DNA from: Allium sativum
Lineage: Eukaryota > Streptophyta > Magnoliopsida > Asparagales > Amaryllidaceae
Assembly (NCBI GenBank): GCA_030737875.1
Contig: CM060909.1
Coordinates: 392,593,565 to 392,657,564 of the forward strand
DNA length: 64,000 nucleotides
Reading direction: 5' to 3'
Of the stretch, positions 48,065 to 60,657 are shown one piece after another (within the stretch, counting starts at the first letter, position 1; each line of letters starts with the position of its first letter). The notes beneath the pieces are model-generated. The model did no database searches and was not told the origin of the DNA. It saw only the letters and a program-made list of their open reading frames with translations. Both the position numbers and the translations under genes were made by a program.

Positions 48065-48821
48065 GATACAAATCAATTTTAAATTTAAACTTTAGAAATC
48101 AAAACATATTAATTCGTTAAAGAACCATTTATATGTTAAAACTTTTAAAAGAAATCTATAGTTATTATTTTTGATGAAATATGGTAATATAAAGTAAGCT
48201 ATAAAGCTATAACTTCTTAGATTTAAACTACATATTTAAGACATAAAAATCATATTTTTTTTATACCAAAATATTAAGTTAAATATACAAGTTTTATAAA
48301 TTTTCATCAAATAAGAAACCAAAATCAGTATTAATTTACAAACAGTACTTATGATAATGTAACCCAAAATTGTTATGAAATTATATGAGAAAAACATATA
48401 AGTTAAACTATGTATGTTTAAACTACATATAAAAGATATATAAATTTATATTTTATAACAATATCAAATGTTTGAAAATTTTAATTATTTCAGTATATTA
48501 ACATATCTATGTACTATATATAATTTTGCTGATTTATATACTTTCAATATATATTTTTGAAACAAAATATATGAAACATATTTAGATGAACAAAATTGAC
48601 AACTAGAGTTTGAAATAATTTGAAAAATAGATAATAGAGTTTGAACAGACATTTTCATATTGAAAAGATGTCCTTTCAAAGCCAAATCAAAGAGTAGTGA
48701 AATTTTTAAATAAGAAGAAATTTTAATTAAATTGGTATATTGATATGTATACTATGGTATATTGACATATGAACCAAAATATCTATAATTATAAAAGAGA
48801 CAAAATTTCTATACCTAATCG
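48065..48821. other. AT-rich Sirevirus interior, no gene
   Basis: Continues the low-complexity sequence found left of the LINE. No domain recognised. Confidence 0.45.
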
Positions 48822-49435
48822 TGACAACCCGTATTTTTAGAACCAATTTAAAATTTAAATTTAAGCTATTTTAAAGAATATGAGAATAAAAATTGGTTAT
48901 TTTTGCTAAATAAAATTTGAGAATAATTTTAAATTTATTTTTTAAATTTTATTTGACTTAAAACAATCTCAGTAAAAATTTTAAATTGATTTATAAGCCT
49001 TGTTTTTGAAAATTTTAAAAATTCGATTTTTAAAATCATCGCATAGCACTTAAAAAGTGAAATTTTGCTAGCGAGCTTAAAATTTGACGAGACCAATTTT
49101 GTTAGATTCATAATAATAAGTCATGACTATATTTCAAATTTCCCTCGAAACGGAGTTAGTATGTGGCCGTGAGAGGCAAACCCGTTTGGGGCAAAATTGA
49201 CAACCAGTTTACAAAGGAACATTATTGTGACGATCTCAAAATTCGATTTCACTTTTTTTTGGATTCGTAATGGTAGAATCCAAAATTTCATAATTTTTGG
49301 AGTTAGCGTTTGGGCGTACAAGAAGTGAAGTTATTCTAAAATCGCATTTTTTGAAGCTTATTTGAGCATCTTTGAGAAATTAAACGGAAGGTCAAACGAA
49401 CTCAGAATTCGACGAAACTTGATTCGTTGGACTCA

Positions 49436-49443
49436 TCATCACA
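49436..49443. repeat. Left TSD of hAT-type MITE (TCATCACA)
   Basis: Identical to 49936-49943. Confidence 0.9.
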
Positions 49444-49935
49444 TAGGGGTGAGCATTATTTGGTTAAACCAAATAAACCAACCAAACCAGTTTATTTTGG
49501 TTGGTTTGGTTTGGTTTTGAAATTAGATTGGTTTGTAATCAGTTCGCAAAAATATTTAGTTTGGTTATCAGTTTAACCAAATTAACCGAACTTTTATTAT
49601 ATTTTCAAAATTATTAATATTATAATAAAAAATTTAGGTTAATTTAGTTATCTAAGTAAAATTTAATCATCACGTATGTATCAAAATTTATTTTGAGAAG
49701 CATGAGAACCATAATTAATAATATTTTAATCATATATTTATAATTTATTTCAAATTATAGTTAATATTATGAACAGAAAGTCTAAAATATTTTTATTTTG
49801 GTTAAATTAGATAACCAACAGAGCCAACCAATCTTACTTTGGTTGGTTTGGTTTGGTTTTCATTTTTATCGGTTTTAGTTTGGTTTGACAATTTTCATAA
49901 TTGGATAAACCAAACCAACCAAACGCTCACCCCTA
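49444..49935. mobile_element. hAT-type MITE, 492 bp
   Basis: Terminal inverted repeats TAGGGGTGAGC / GCTCACCCCTA with a perfect 8-bp TSD (TCATCACA), which is diagnostic of the hAT superfamily. Inside are GGTTTGGTTTGG and CCAAACCAACC runs that extend the inverted symmetry. No transposase. Confidence 0.93.
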
Positions 49936-49943
49936 TCATCACA
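49936..49943. repeat. Right TSD of hAT-type MITE
   Basis: TCATCACA. Confidence 0.9.
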
Positions 49944-49985
49944 TGCACTATCTCGTGTCCGAATTTCGTGGCAAACGGAGATCGT

Positions 49986-50340
49986 TTGCAGTCGGGCGAT
50001 TCAGAGAGAAACGAGCATATAATCACTTTTCCTCCTTTCTCTCTTCACTTTCCTCCTTCCTCTTTTCTTCCTCTTTTCTTTTTTAATGGCCTCTCCCCCG
50101 AAGCAGCCGCCGCCCCTCCTCCCGCTGCAACAACCCACCACCGCTCCTCCTCCCCTCTGGCCACTCCTCCTCCTCTCTCTCCATTTGCTACCACCCAAAA
50201 CCGCCACCATGGCCCCCAACACTGCTGCCACCACCATCCGCCGCCTTTGGACGACCAGTCAGGCCCCTCTCCTTGGTCGTGGGCCCCACCTCCTCCAAAA
50301 TCACCTCTTTCTCCAAAAAATACATTTTGCAAATAACCGC
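49986..50340 (+). other. C-rich pyrimidine block in family X copy 2
   Basis: CT-rich then CCGCCACC-rich sequence within AT-rich DNA, open in several frames on both strands because of its composition. No protein family is recognisable. It may be the leader region of the giant LTR. Confidence 0.4.
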
Positions 50341-52123
50341 CTTCTCTTCTTTCCACAATAACTTTCGATCTGTGCATTTCTGGCCGAGACCCCATAAACG
50401 AAAGTTATAGCTCTCGTTTTTCTCTACAAATTTGACATATCAAAATCAAATTTTGGAATTCGGAGCTGCTTGGAAAACGTGTCCGAAGTCGCAGACCTGA
50501 TGCAAACATTCGCGATTTCTGGCGAATTGGAGCATTTTGGGAAGAAAGTTCATTAGGCGAAAGTTGTCCGTAATGACGTTTTTGTGCTAGTGACAAGCTT
50601 TGGTGAAGACTGGAGGTCGTATGCAAATTCTAGAGCTAGAATGGTGAATTCGAGTGCGGAGAGCGACAAGCGGCGAAAGCGTGACGAAGAAATTCCTACA
50701 TTAGAAGTGTCGTGGTGTTTGGTTTAGCTTATGGGTGAGAACTCGCTCACTAAATTATTTTGTTAGGTTATTATGTCATGATTTGTTTTGTGGTTAAGTT
50801 AAGTCACTTAGAAAATAAAAGTGATTAAAGAAATGTGAAAACTTATATCTTAAATATTTAATGTGAGAATTTATATCTTAAATATTTAATGTGAGAATCT
50901 AAGCTCATTAGAAATTTAGTTGCATGAAAGGTAATTATTTAGCCTTTTAAGTTGCAAGTTAGAAATTGTATCATGTAGTTATATTACCCATTGCATGTAA
51001 TATCCCTTTTGGAGTTCAACATATGAACTATTCACAAATCATTTGCATTAGAAGCATTGTATGAATATATGACCCTCGCATTTCATACTCCGCGGATGGA
51101 CACATGTGGCACCTTAAATAGCATTGGATGTTGAGTATTTATTTATTTATGACTACGGTGTGTGCGTTGTATGCGAGTGATGATTCACTAAATAATTGTT
51201 GTTGGTTGAAAACCCCACATGGGTCTTAGGATGATATTTGACTCACACATCTCCCTTGTGTGAAATTTCGGTTAATCGGTTGATTGACGGATTCATGTGA
51301 GCGTCAATTATTTGATTGAAGCTCATATGAAAATAAAATGCACATTGGATGTCATTTGGATGTTGAAAGTTGGTTGCAACTATCGTTGGGTGTATACGAT
51401 GAATGTACTCCATATGAATTGATTTATGGGGATATTGGTTGAAATTTTACTCCAATCCGGAATAAATATGAATATTTTTATAATGTAATATTCAATGAGA
51501 ATTAGAAGTTGATTTTGATGTCCGATTTTAGATGTACACGAAAATATAAAAATATGAAGCCGAGTTAAGTATATAAACACTATTTTAACTCGAACGGATT
51601 TTTATATCGATTTCATTCATTTTCATAATGAATTTCGAGAAGACTGAATTTCAAAATATTTCTCTTTGAAAATATTATCATGTTGTGATCATAATAAAAT
51701 GGGATGTTCAATTTTAATTAAAATTTAAAATGGAAGTTGGAATCATTTTTAAACGAATTTATAAACGTTTTATAAAATATGTTTTTGGAACAGGAATCGA
51801 CGATGTATTAAATATTATATATATATATATATATTTAAATGGTTTGAATAGAATGTATCGCACAACGACCGTTCGCGAATTTCAACCATTAACTTGAAAT
51901 GGACATAACGAGAGATCCGACCGTTGGATTCTCCTAAATCCAAAACCGTTGGGTTCGTATCGAAAAGATCTTTCCACTGAATATATGAGATTTAAATTTG
52001 AATGGTTAGATTTTAAAGTATGTCCAAATTAGTTTTAGAAAAGGTCGCTATGAATGTAGTTCGGTGGCCGATATTGGAAACCGACTGTTAGGGCCTTCAT
52101 AAAATTATTAAACATATGAATAA

Positions 52124-52128
52124 ATTAT
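52124..52128. repeat. Left TSD of Tat-type element (ATTAT)
   Basis: Identical to 56547-56551. Confidence 0.9.
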
Positions 52129-53004
52129 TTTTGACACGCTTTTTAGTCAAAGCTGTCACATGTGAAATCTCTGGTTAACAATACATTCATGTATTGAGAA
52201 CATCGTCAGAAGACAGGAAGCGATTTGGTTGTAGTCGCATCACAAACAAAGAATTGCCCGAAACTCCTATCAAACGACCTCTTTTGGGCCCGAAAACAGC
52301 AATTATAGTGCTTTGCACTGTAAAACCTATAGCCCTCTGAATTAGCTTCAGGTAGAGCTTTCGTTTGGCTCAATCAGATTTACGGTTTGGAAGTTAGCCT
52401 GTTTCCGTAAACGAATGGAAAGGAATAACTCAGGACTTGAGTATGGACTGACAGTCACTCGGATGGAGTGACGAAGCTTCATTAGCTTGGACTTTAGATC
52501 GGCTTTCATCTTCCTGGACCGACTCGCCCCCAAGGGCTCGCCCCCCCACTCGGCGTTTTCCACCTCATTTCGAGATTCTTGGGATGTGTGCCACGTGGCC
52601 CACGAACCGCCTGCTGTAAATGGCTATAAATACACCTGTTGAAGGCAAATAGAAGGATTTTTTGGCTCTAACTCCTCAAGGCTTCTACCATTGTTCCTCG
52701 CAAGGCTATTGCACAATATAGAAGCCAAATTCCACATCACAACACGAGGATTTCGTGTATAATCTTCACTTTTCTCACTTCTTTTCATTGTGAACATGAG
52801 GACTTCGTTTATAAATCTAAGGGAATTGTACTTGTAACTTCTTAGGAATTAAGAAGAAATAAAGTGGACGCAGGCTTGGTTTGAGCCAAACCACTGTAAA
52901 AACTTCGTGTGTCTCCTGTTATTTACTATTTTCTGTGTTCTGTGATTTGTGATTGTGAGGACTTCACGCGACATTTGGGTGCTAGTACCATTTTTGGTCT
53001 AACA
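52129..53004 (+). repeat. 5' LTR of the Tat-type element (876 bp)
   Basis: Starts TTTTGACACGC (TGTTGACTTGC in the 3' LTR, so the second base is mutated) and ends GGTCTAACA. It lacks the roughly 0.3-kb GC-rich segment found in the 3' LTR. Confidence 0.88.
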
Positions 53005-53024
53005 TTTTGGCGCTAGGAAGGGGG
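53005..53024 (+). other. Primer-binding site of the Tat-type element
   Basis: TTTTGGCGCTAGGAAGGGGG directly follows the LTR. TGGCGC-type sites are typical of Athila/Tat elements. Confidence 0.8.
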
Positions 53025-53103
53025 CACATGATACTACTTCAATTTCTAGCTCTAAAGGAATCGATTTGCTTAACTATTGGATAAATAGCAAAACGAAAGA
53101 AAG

Positions 53104-54708
53104 ATGGAACCTTCTCTCATGCTGAGGATGTTGGCAATGAAGGCACGAGAAACGAGGCAAGCCAGGAGGCTTCCTATCATAAAAACCCATTAGCATACTT
53201 GACCAGAGAAGAGATGGATGGAGTTCTCACAGAACTGAGAGCTTAAATGGCAAGGCAAGATGATCTCATCCGTAAACAGCAGGAAATGATGGGCGAATCC
53301 TTCGCTCGGACGGATGGCAGTTCGAGTGGCAACGAACAACGCATTGGAAATGAAGCCACAAAAGCGGCTCATGCATCACCTGGACTCGGGGGCAACCCAC
53401 TCGCTCTTGGAAATGGTCAGGCTCGACCTTCTTCAGCTCCGGATTGGATGGATACTGGAACACGACCTCCAGCTCAACAACATCAACCGGCTCGTGATGC
53501 GGTTCGTGACCATCCCTTGAGACCCGATCAGGTCGCACCCCCTGGATCACGAACTGGTCCCCACGACCCGCTCCCAACAGCTTCCTTCTTTTTTTACACT
53601 TAACGCTGGGGGCACCAGCTCTGACTTAGGCGATCTACAACAACTTCTTGATGAAATCGGCTTGCAAATTTGATCGAACGCCTCTCGAGAGGCTGCACTT
53701 ACCAGAATGACGTGGATCGCGTCAATCACAACCCATTCACTCAAGAAATCAGGAATTCTCGTAATCCTCCAGATTTCAAACTTCCATTTCTAGAGCCATA
53801 TAACGACAGGATGGATCCTACCGTGCATCTGATGCATTACAAACGACATATGGAAGTTCAATCGGCGTCGGAAAACGTTATGGCAAAGTGCTTTCCTCTC
53901 TTTCTGACTGATATAACTGCTATGTAGATTCGGCGCTAGCTCCGGAATCGATCAACAGTTGGAACATGTTGGTCACTCGTTTTATTGAACAACTTCGGGT
54001 CCACATTGCACGACCTAAGAATGTCATGTCACTCACTACAATCAAGCAGAGCTCTAAAGAAACTCTGCATTCGTTTCTGGAAAGATTCAACGTTGCAGCA
54101 ACATCGGTTGATCGACCTGAACCATCTATGGTATTGATGGTGGCATTATCCGGCATTCTGGACGAGTCGGAGTTCAAGAAATCTTTTACCGAGACCACCC
54201 GCGAAATCTCAGTGAATTCTACCTTGAAGCAGATAGATTTCTGCGGGAAGAAGATGCAACTTCTGAGAAGCGCATTCTTGACATCAACATGCTTAAAGAC
54301 GGAGGACCGTCTGACTCTGGAAAAGGCAAGGGAAAAGCCGCTGTCAAGAATGACCGCAACACTTAGCCCCGGAGAGGGCCCAAATATGAAAAGTACACTG
54401 AACTCAGTGCTTCGATCATCGACATTTACATGGACACAAACAGTGTTGTCTCCTATCCAAAGCCACACAGTAGGGAGCCGTCGTAAAGAGAACGCGACTC
54501 TGGAAAACATTGCATATTTCATCATATGGATGGTCATGACACAAATGACTATAGACACTTACAAGATCTGATTGAGGAACGAGATAGACGTGGAGAGCTG
54601 TCCGAGTATCTGAAACAACCTACAGCGGCTGTGCATGCGCTGCCACTTCCTGCTCCAAGGAGTAGAAATGGTCCTGGATCGAGCTCTTACGGGATCATCA
54701 TCAACTGA
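53104..54708 (+). pseudogene. Tat-type gag, broken into several frames
   Basis: A start-like ATG at 53104 opens a frame that soon ends. The recognisable retrotransposon gag domain follows: DPTVHLMHYKRHMEVQSASE (about 53810-53870), then NSWNMLVTRFIEQLRVHIAR, SSKETLHSFLERFNVAATS and ALSGILDESEFKKSF (53966-54180). A C-terminal HDTNDYRHLQDLIEERDRRG block (54534-54593), typical of Tat gag, lies in yet another frame, with the frame change at about 54520. A TAG at 53925 interrupts the domain. It would have encoded the particle protein; no Gag can be read through. Confidence 0.85.
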
Positions 54709-55370
54709 TCTGGATGATATTAGCTTTCATTTTCTGCATTTCTTAGGATTTAAGATTTGTTTTTGCTTTCATTAGGTTTTCCAATTGGTTGAATCGGAGT
54801 ACACACGAATGGGGTTAGGATGTAGCCCCAAAGTGTACTCTGGACTTGATGACAAACCAATCAGGATTTGCTTTGGTTTTTCATTTTGAATTGAATAAGG
54901 AAGGAATTTCCAAGCATGGATTATGTTCGGTGAATTTAAATATCTTGTCAGGATGTGGCAAGATCCTCAATCTCGGTTAAAATATGGCTTATACTTATTC
55001 TGGAACACTAGGTGTGGATTTCGCCTAAGGTTAGACTATCTTGTCAGGTTGTGGCAAGTATTGCTCTCTCTGGATATGAGTATGGATTGTACTCAGAATG
55101 GAAAATCGATTATGGATTATACTCGTAGTTGACGAGCCCCGGCTCCTAACTTGATCCGTCCAGTATAAACAAACTCTCATGGCATCTCCTTGGTCGTCTT
55201 ACTCCGGTAAGGCCGTCAGGGAACCCTCTTGACATTTCCCTGATCTTCTTACTCCTGTAAGGCTGTCTAGAAATTACTCTTGCATTGCTTGCTACACCTT
55301 TTTGTAGGTACAAATTACGATTTTCTCAGATTATCCAGAACACATCTTCCTTCAACCAGTAAGATACGTT
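54709..55370 (+). other. Non-coding 3' part of the Tat-type interior
   Basis: It contains two copies of a CTTGTCAGG(A/T)TGTGGCAAG word (54942, 55041). It also has two hairpin-forming CTTACTCC(G/T)GTAAGGC(C/T)GTC blocks about 51 bp apart (55196, 55247). No pol similarity. Confidence 0.7.
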
Positions 55371-55383
55371 CTGGGGGGCAAAA
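55371..55383 (+). other. Polypurine tract of the Tat-type element
   Basis: CTGGGGGGCAAAA directly before the 3' LTR start TGTTGACTTGC. Confidence 0.85.
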
Positions 55384-56546
55384 TGTTGACTTGCTTTTTA
55401 GTCAAAGCCATCACATGTGAAATCTCTGGTTAACAATATGTCAAATATTGAGAACGTCGTTAGAAGACTGGAAGCGATTTGGTTGAAGTCGCATCACAAA
55501 CAAAGAAAGGCCCGAAACTCCTATTAGACGACCTCTTTTGGGCCCGAAAACAGCAACTACAGTGCTTTGCACTGTAATACCTATAGCCCTCTGAATTAGC
55601 TTCAGGTAGAGCTTTCGTTTGGCTCAATCGGATTTACAGTTCGGAAGTTAGCCCGTTTCCGTGAACGAATGTAACGGAATAACTCAGGACTTGAGTATGG
55701 ACTGGCAGTCCCTTGGATGGAGTGACGAAGCATCATTAGCTTGGACTTTAGATCGGCTTTCACCTTCCTGGACCGGCTCTCCCCCATGGGGCTTGCCCCC
55801 CCTGCTCGGCTCGTGGGCCATCACCTGGGTCGTGAGCGCCATCTCGTGGTGGCCAGGCATCAGAAGCACGACCCACCACCGACTCGTGATACACCCATGG
55901 ACCACGAACCGACCATGGGCACCAACACCAGCTTCTTACCCCAGCTCGTCATCTCGGTTCTCCCGCCATGACCACGAACCGCTTGGGATTGGCGTTGAAC
56001 ACACACAATTGTGACCTATTCTTAAGGCTATTCCTACCCCTAGGAACCCGGATCTCATTACACATGGCATGACACGACTTGGAGATGATTTCTCCACGTT
56101 TCCACCTCATTTCGAGAATCTTGGGATGCGTGACACATGGCCCACGAACCGCCTGCTGTAGATGGCTATAAATATACCAGTTGAAGGCAAACTGAAGGAT
56201 CTTTTGGCTCTAACTCCTCAAGGTTTCTACCGTTGTTCCTTGTAAGGCTATTGCACAATATAGAAGCCAAATTCCACATTACAACATAATGATTTCGTGT
56301 ATAGTCTTCACTTTTCTCACTTCTTTTCATTGTAACATGAGGACTTCGTGTATAAATCTAAGCGAATCGTACTTGTAACTTCTTAGGATTTAAGAAGAAA
56401 TAAAGTGTACGTAGGCTTGGTTTGAGCCGAACCACTATAGAAACTTCGTGTGTCTCCTGTTATTTACTGTTTTCTGCATTCTGTGATATGTGATTGCGAG
56501 GACTTCATGCTACATTTAGGTGTTAGTACCATTTTTTGGTCTAACA
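55384..56546 (+). repeat. 3' LTR of the Tat-type element (1163 bp)
   Basis: Collinear with the 5' LTR except for an extra GC-rich segment of about 0.29 kb near 55805-56098, which carries CACGACCCACC and CCACGAACCG words. Confidence 0.88.
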
Positions 56547-56551
56547 ATTAT
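56547..56551. repeat. Right TSD of Tat-type element (ATTAT)
   Basis: Identical to 52124-52128. Confidence 0.9.
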
Positions 56552-57672
56552 GTAACATCATAATAAATGATTTGGAAATATTTTGGATGAAACATTCCAC
56601 ATTTGAAAAGATAAAAGGTATTTTTATCCGAATGAACTAGTTGACAACTAGAATAAAAATCCAATGATTTTTAGAAATAATAAATTGGATTTGCGAATCG
56701 TTTTGTCATAACCAGAAGTTTCCAACATATAAAATGGAATTAAATAAGAATGAGATTTTTGGGTTTGTCTTGAATATTATTTTCACTGTTCTTGAACCCA
56801 TTTGTGAATAGAATAAACCTTTTGATTAAGATTTAAATAAGTTTTCCAGTTTTTTTAATTAAATTGGGATTGAATGGAATTCAATTCATAATAATCGAAA
56901 TGAGCTTTTGTGATGGAAGACGCTTACTATTTATGGAATTTAAAGGGGCTTCTCCGCTGTTCCACTTATAGTACTAGTCTGATATAGAAATTTATATCGA
57001 TTATAAATGGTTCAGATTAACGTGAAGATTCCATATAAAATGGAAGATAATTTTGGTTTATCATGAACGGTGGTTTTACATGACATTTGTTCTTTAACCC
57101 AAGTAAAGACAAGATTAATTTCCAAAGGTTGAATAATCATTAAGTAATGAATTTTTTGAATATTAAAACTAAGTTTGAGTTTTAATGAATCTTTAATTAG
57201 ATTGAAAGTTAAATGGTAATTAAATTTACCAAACACGAGAAGTATTCGAGGTGGAGTACCACCAATTTTACTCTGTGCGATAGTTAAATATTTAATTAGA
57301 TTTGAACGTGAAATGGTAATTAAATTTACCGATAAAACGATGGGTGTTAGATATGGAGTACTACCAGTTTTTCTTCATGGGATGAATAGGTTGGGAATGG
57401 AATAATAAAATGAAAGATTACTTCAGTAAGGCTCGATAATCCCGACTAGTTTTATAAACCTTAATTCGTTTTAAAATTGTTAAAAGATAATACCAAATCT
57501 TTTGCAATGTTTTTTTTAAGAAAGATTTAAACAAGAGGTTTAAATGAATTAAATCTTTGATAAGATTAACGGGAACCTTTCCTAGAGATATGAATATTTG
57601 AATAAAAGAATATTCTGGATTGGAATGAAGCGCATGATGTGTTTATGTATCATTTGATTATATGATGCACGA

Positions 57673-57711
57673 GTTATTCGGAAAGACCGGGTTTAACCCA
57701 TTCTGAATAAC
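57673..57711 (+). other. Conserved hairpin in family X copy 2
   Basis: GTTATTC at 57673 pairs with GAATAAC at 57705, with an inner palindrome GGGTTTAACCC. The same place in copy X1 (63104-63145) keeps the fold. Confidence 0.55.
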
Positions 57712-59357
57712 TGTTATGACGATTAAAAGTCGAAGATATTGAAGACGGTGCAAGTCCGACAATCTTCACATCGAATGGATTGCTACTGATGCCCTTTGTT
57801 GGAGTTGCTGCCTTGAATGGGTTATAGTGGTAGTTGTCCGGACATACTTGTTGATTGTTCGGATATGCGAGGGCCTCTCTCCTATATTGGACATATGGGA
57901 CGAGGAATAAGGTGCCTCCGGTTTCGTTCAGACCTAGAACGGATTTGTGAATGGATTGTGTCTGACATTGTATTGTGTGCTATATTCGTTGATCTCTGCT
58001 AAATATATATCTGTTTGGTGGCGGAGAATTTATTCTCTTGCTTAACACCCTTCTTTGAGACGTACAAGCTTAGTGGTTATATATAGGCAAAAATCATTGG
58101 TATGGTCTGGGTTGACAATGTTGCATGCTAAGATGCAAATGATCAAGGCTTTTGTTGAAAAGCAGGGCCTTGTGGATGATGATCAAAGCACGGCTTTAAT
58201 TAACATAGCTTTGTGTATAGCGTTAATTCGCGAGCCTCACCCCGGTATGAGTCAAAAACGAGATAAGGGACGCAAGGAGTGCATACGTTTCTTTCTAGCT
58301 AGAAGTTGTGTCATGGTATGGAACCCGGACGTTTTTACTTATGTGGATGATGGATTGTGAGGCTCCTCGGATATAAAGCCGACTAAAAGGCTCGAGCGAT
58401 AGGTCTGATAGGACCGGAAAACATTTTGTTCTGGAATAACCAATCCTCAAAAGTAAGAGATGACCGGCCTTGCAGGATTCAAGGGTTGCCCATAGGTGTG
58501 ATCCTGGGTCATCTTGCTAGAGGTGATCCGAATTGGTAAGGATACCATTCCTTGCCTTGACCCATGGTGGAAATCCAATTTCAAATACGACAACCTATAT
58601 GGAGACATAATATATGGTACCTATGCCGTCTATGATTGATACATTTATATTTGAAGTTGTTTTTGATACTATGCACTTGTAGTAGTATCAAAAATATTTG
58701 TTTTAAAGTGTACTAAGCATGTTTGGTAATTACAAGGTAAAACTCTATCCTCTGGTTTGTGTTGCATTGTGTGATGGGACCTGAGTTTTATAATAGCCTC
58801 ATTTTTCAAAAAATATTGCGTTGTTTACAAATTGTTTTATTTCAGAGTATTCATGGGAGTGAACCCGTTCCGTGACATACGACATGGTCCCTTGATTTAC
58901 CCTATTTTAAAGTAAAGTTTAATAACTGTTTTAGGTTCTCACACCAGTCCCACGACTGACCTGGAGTTTATTGTTTTCGCCTAAACTCTGGTTGCCCATA
59001 TTTTCCACACGGGCAGTCAGTAGTTTTGGTTTTGCAAATTTCTATTTGACAGGATCCTGGTTTACAACTGGAGCTATATTCAGAAAGCATTGTATCCATG
59101 TATTTCTTTCAGTTGTGGTAATTGATGTATTTCCGCTGTGCATTATATTTATACATTTTATTTCCGCTGCTGTGTAAATTATTACTCTCTGATATTATAT
59201 TTTTCCGCTGTGTAATATTTATTCGTACTCTGATATTCTTGTACTCTGATGTAAATTGTTGTAATAGCAATGAAAAGTTCTATGGTTTTGCGTTCTGATG
59301 CGTCGTGTTCTCACACAATCCGAGATTTTCCGTCTCTTCGGAGATCGGGGGATTTCA

Positions 59358-60657
59358 GATCATTAAACTAACTATGTGCATAGATGTATATTCCTAAATT
59401 CAACGATAATTATGAAATAATTGTAAAGCGTACCTACTTTCGCAATCCTTCTTTTTGTTGTTCTTCCATTGCCATGAACCAAACATTTACATCTTCCATA
59501 ATTTGATGCTGAGATCTTCTCTATTGTGACGGGCTCGTTTTTCTGATTAGCATAGTATATTCATTTGATGAATTTGAAGACCGTATGAGAAAGATATTGA
59601 TGATTTAGCAGTTCAACGAACTTGGTGCCAAAAAATTGAATTTGAATTTGAATGAATGGACACTTCAACTACTATAAATAGGCCCAAAAGCCATGTCTCT
59701 TCACAATTCTTTTCTCTTTTTTTATTCTTTCCGTATTTCCACTTTTAATCAATTTTCTGGAAGGCATAACTTCTTCGTTTCTTAACGGAATTTGACGAAA
59801 CCAGCGGCAAATCGAAGAGGAAGACAAGGGATACGATTAAGTAATGGTTTGATGAAGAATTTGAATGATATTATGGTGCAATATGCCGAATCAATGAGAG
59901 GAAAACAGAAAATCTCGTATGCAATTTTCTATTTTGGACAGTCAACTTCAAAATGCTATATTTCACTCAATTTTGATCAGAATTTGATGATCTACCCATC
60001 AAAATGACCGCGAGAACAAGAACTACATTTTGTAAAAGGAGTTGGGATGAAATAATACAAATTTCTAGGAGAAATATGAGAAATACCAGTGATAATTTTT
60101 GGTTTCTTTTTCCCTTTGTGCACCAAAACTTCATTTGATCATACTTGGTCATTTCTTGACGGATTCACATGAAACCAGTGGAATTGCGAAGCGGATGAAG
60201 AGAAGAATAGTACTTATTCAAGTTGCAGAAGAAAATCAAAAGCTTTTTATTGATCAGGTACCCATTTCATTGTAGATTGTCAACTCATATCCATCTTTTT
60301 CTTCTTGATTGATGAATGGTCATCTTGATGTCTTTTGACCAGTGGTCATCAGATATAAATCTTCTCCTGCAAAACAACACAACTTTTCGAAGAATCAAGT
60401 GACTTTTCAAAATAACTAATTGTACTTTTAAATAATAACCTCAAGATAATTTTGTGACATATCCATATGAAAAATAATGTTAAAAAATGCCATTTAGACT
60501 TTTCAAAAATCAGATTATGCTTACTTTATTTTTCAGCAAATTAGAATGCAGACTCATCTAATACCGATGCAATGCATAAATTTAAACTATTATATCATTT
60601 CAAAGTTTTCCATTTAGTATTTTTAAAATTCAGGTGATGAACTTTTGAAAATACAAT
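59358..60657. other. Sirevirus interior or further LTR fragment, unassigned
   Basis: It holds a TATA-like CTATAAATAGGCCC near 59672, followed by a pyrimidine-rich leader-like stretch. Two related blocks of about 55 bp occur (TTTCTTAACGGAATTTGACG at 59779, TTTCTTGACGGATTCACATG at 60152), each ending in GAAACCAGCGG or GAAACCAGTGG. This resembles an LTR promoter and leader, but no termini were found. No coding domain. Confidence 0.4.

Larger units (their letters stand above)
52129..56546 (+). mobile_element. Gag-only Tat-lineage LTR retrotransposon (TR-GAG type)
   Basis: LTRs at 52129-53004 and 55384-56546 enclose 2.4 kb, and a perfect ATTAT TSD flanks the element. A TTTTGGCGCTAGG primer-binding site follows the 5' LTR and CTGGGGGGCAAAA precedes the 3' LTR, both in the style of the Tat/Ogre branch of Ty3/gypsy. 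The interior has a decayed Tat-type gag but no protease, RT, RNase H or integrase; only about 0.7 kb of non-coding sequence separates gag from the polypurine tract. The class of LTR elements with gag alone has been described in plants as TR-GAG. It lies in family X copy 2 and is the innermost layer of the nest. Confidence 0.9.
48822..59357 (+). mobile_element. Family X copy 2: giant LTR-like sequence, about 6.1 kb without insertions
   Basis: Starts TGACAACCCG and seems to end GGGGATTTCA; both termini are judged by analogy with related LTRs, and no clean TSD was found (AATCG left, GATCA right). It is split by the Tat-type element at 52129-56551. Copy X1 (40610-41870 then 62080-64000) is collinear. 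The end region has TTTCCGCTG repeats and GTACTCTGATGTAAAT, as in the solo LTR at 12.8 kb, so both belong to one broad group of giant LTRs. No protein domain. Confidence 0.55.

Noticed and set aside
49839..50361. Pro- and His-rich open frames in the C-rich block.
   Set aside because: Open in several frames on both strands because of base composition. It lies in an LTR-like repeat, and no domain is visible.
59358..60657. A cellular gene with TATA box near 59672.
   Set aside because: No splice-consistent coding frame or domain. The repeated leader-like blocks fit an LTR fragment better.
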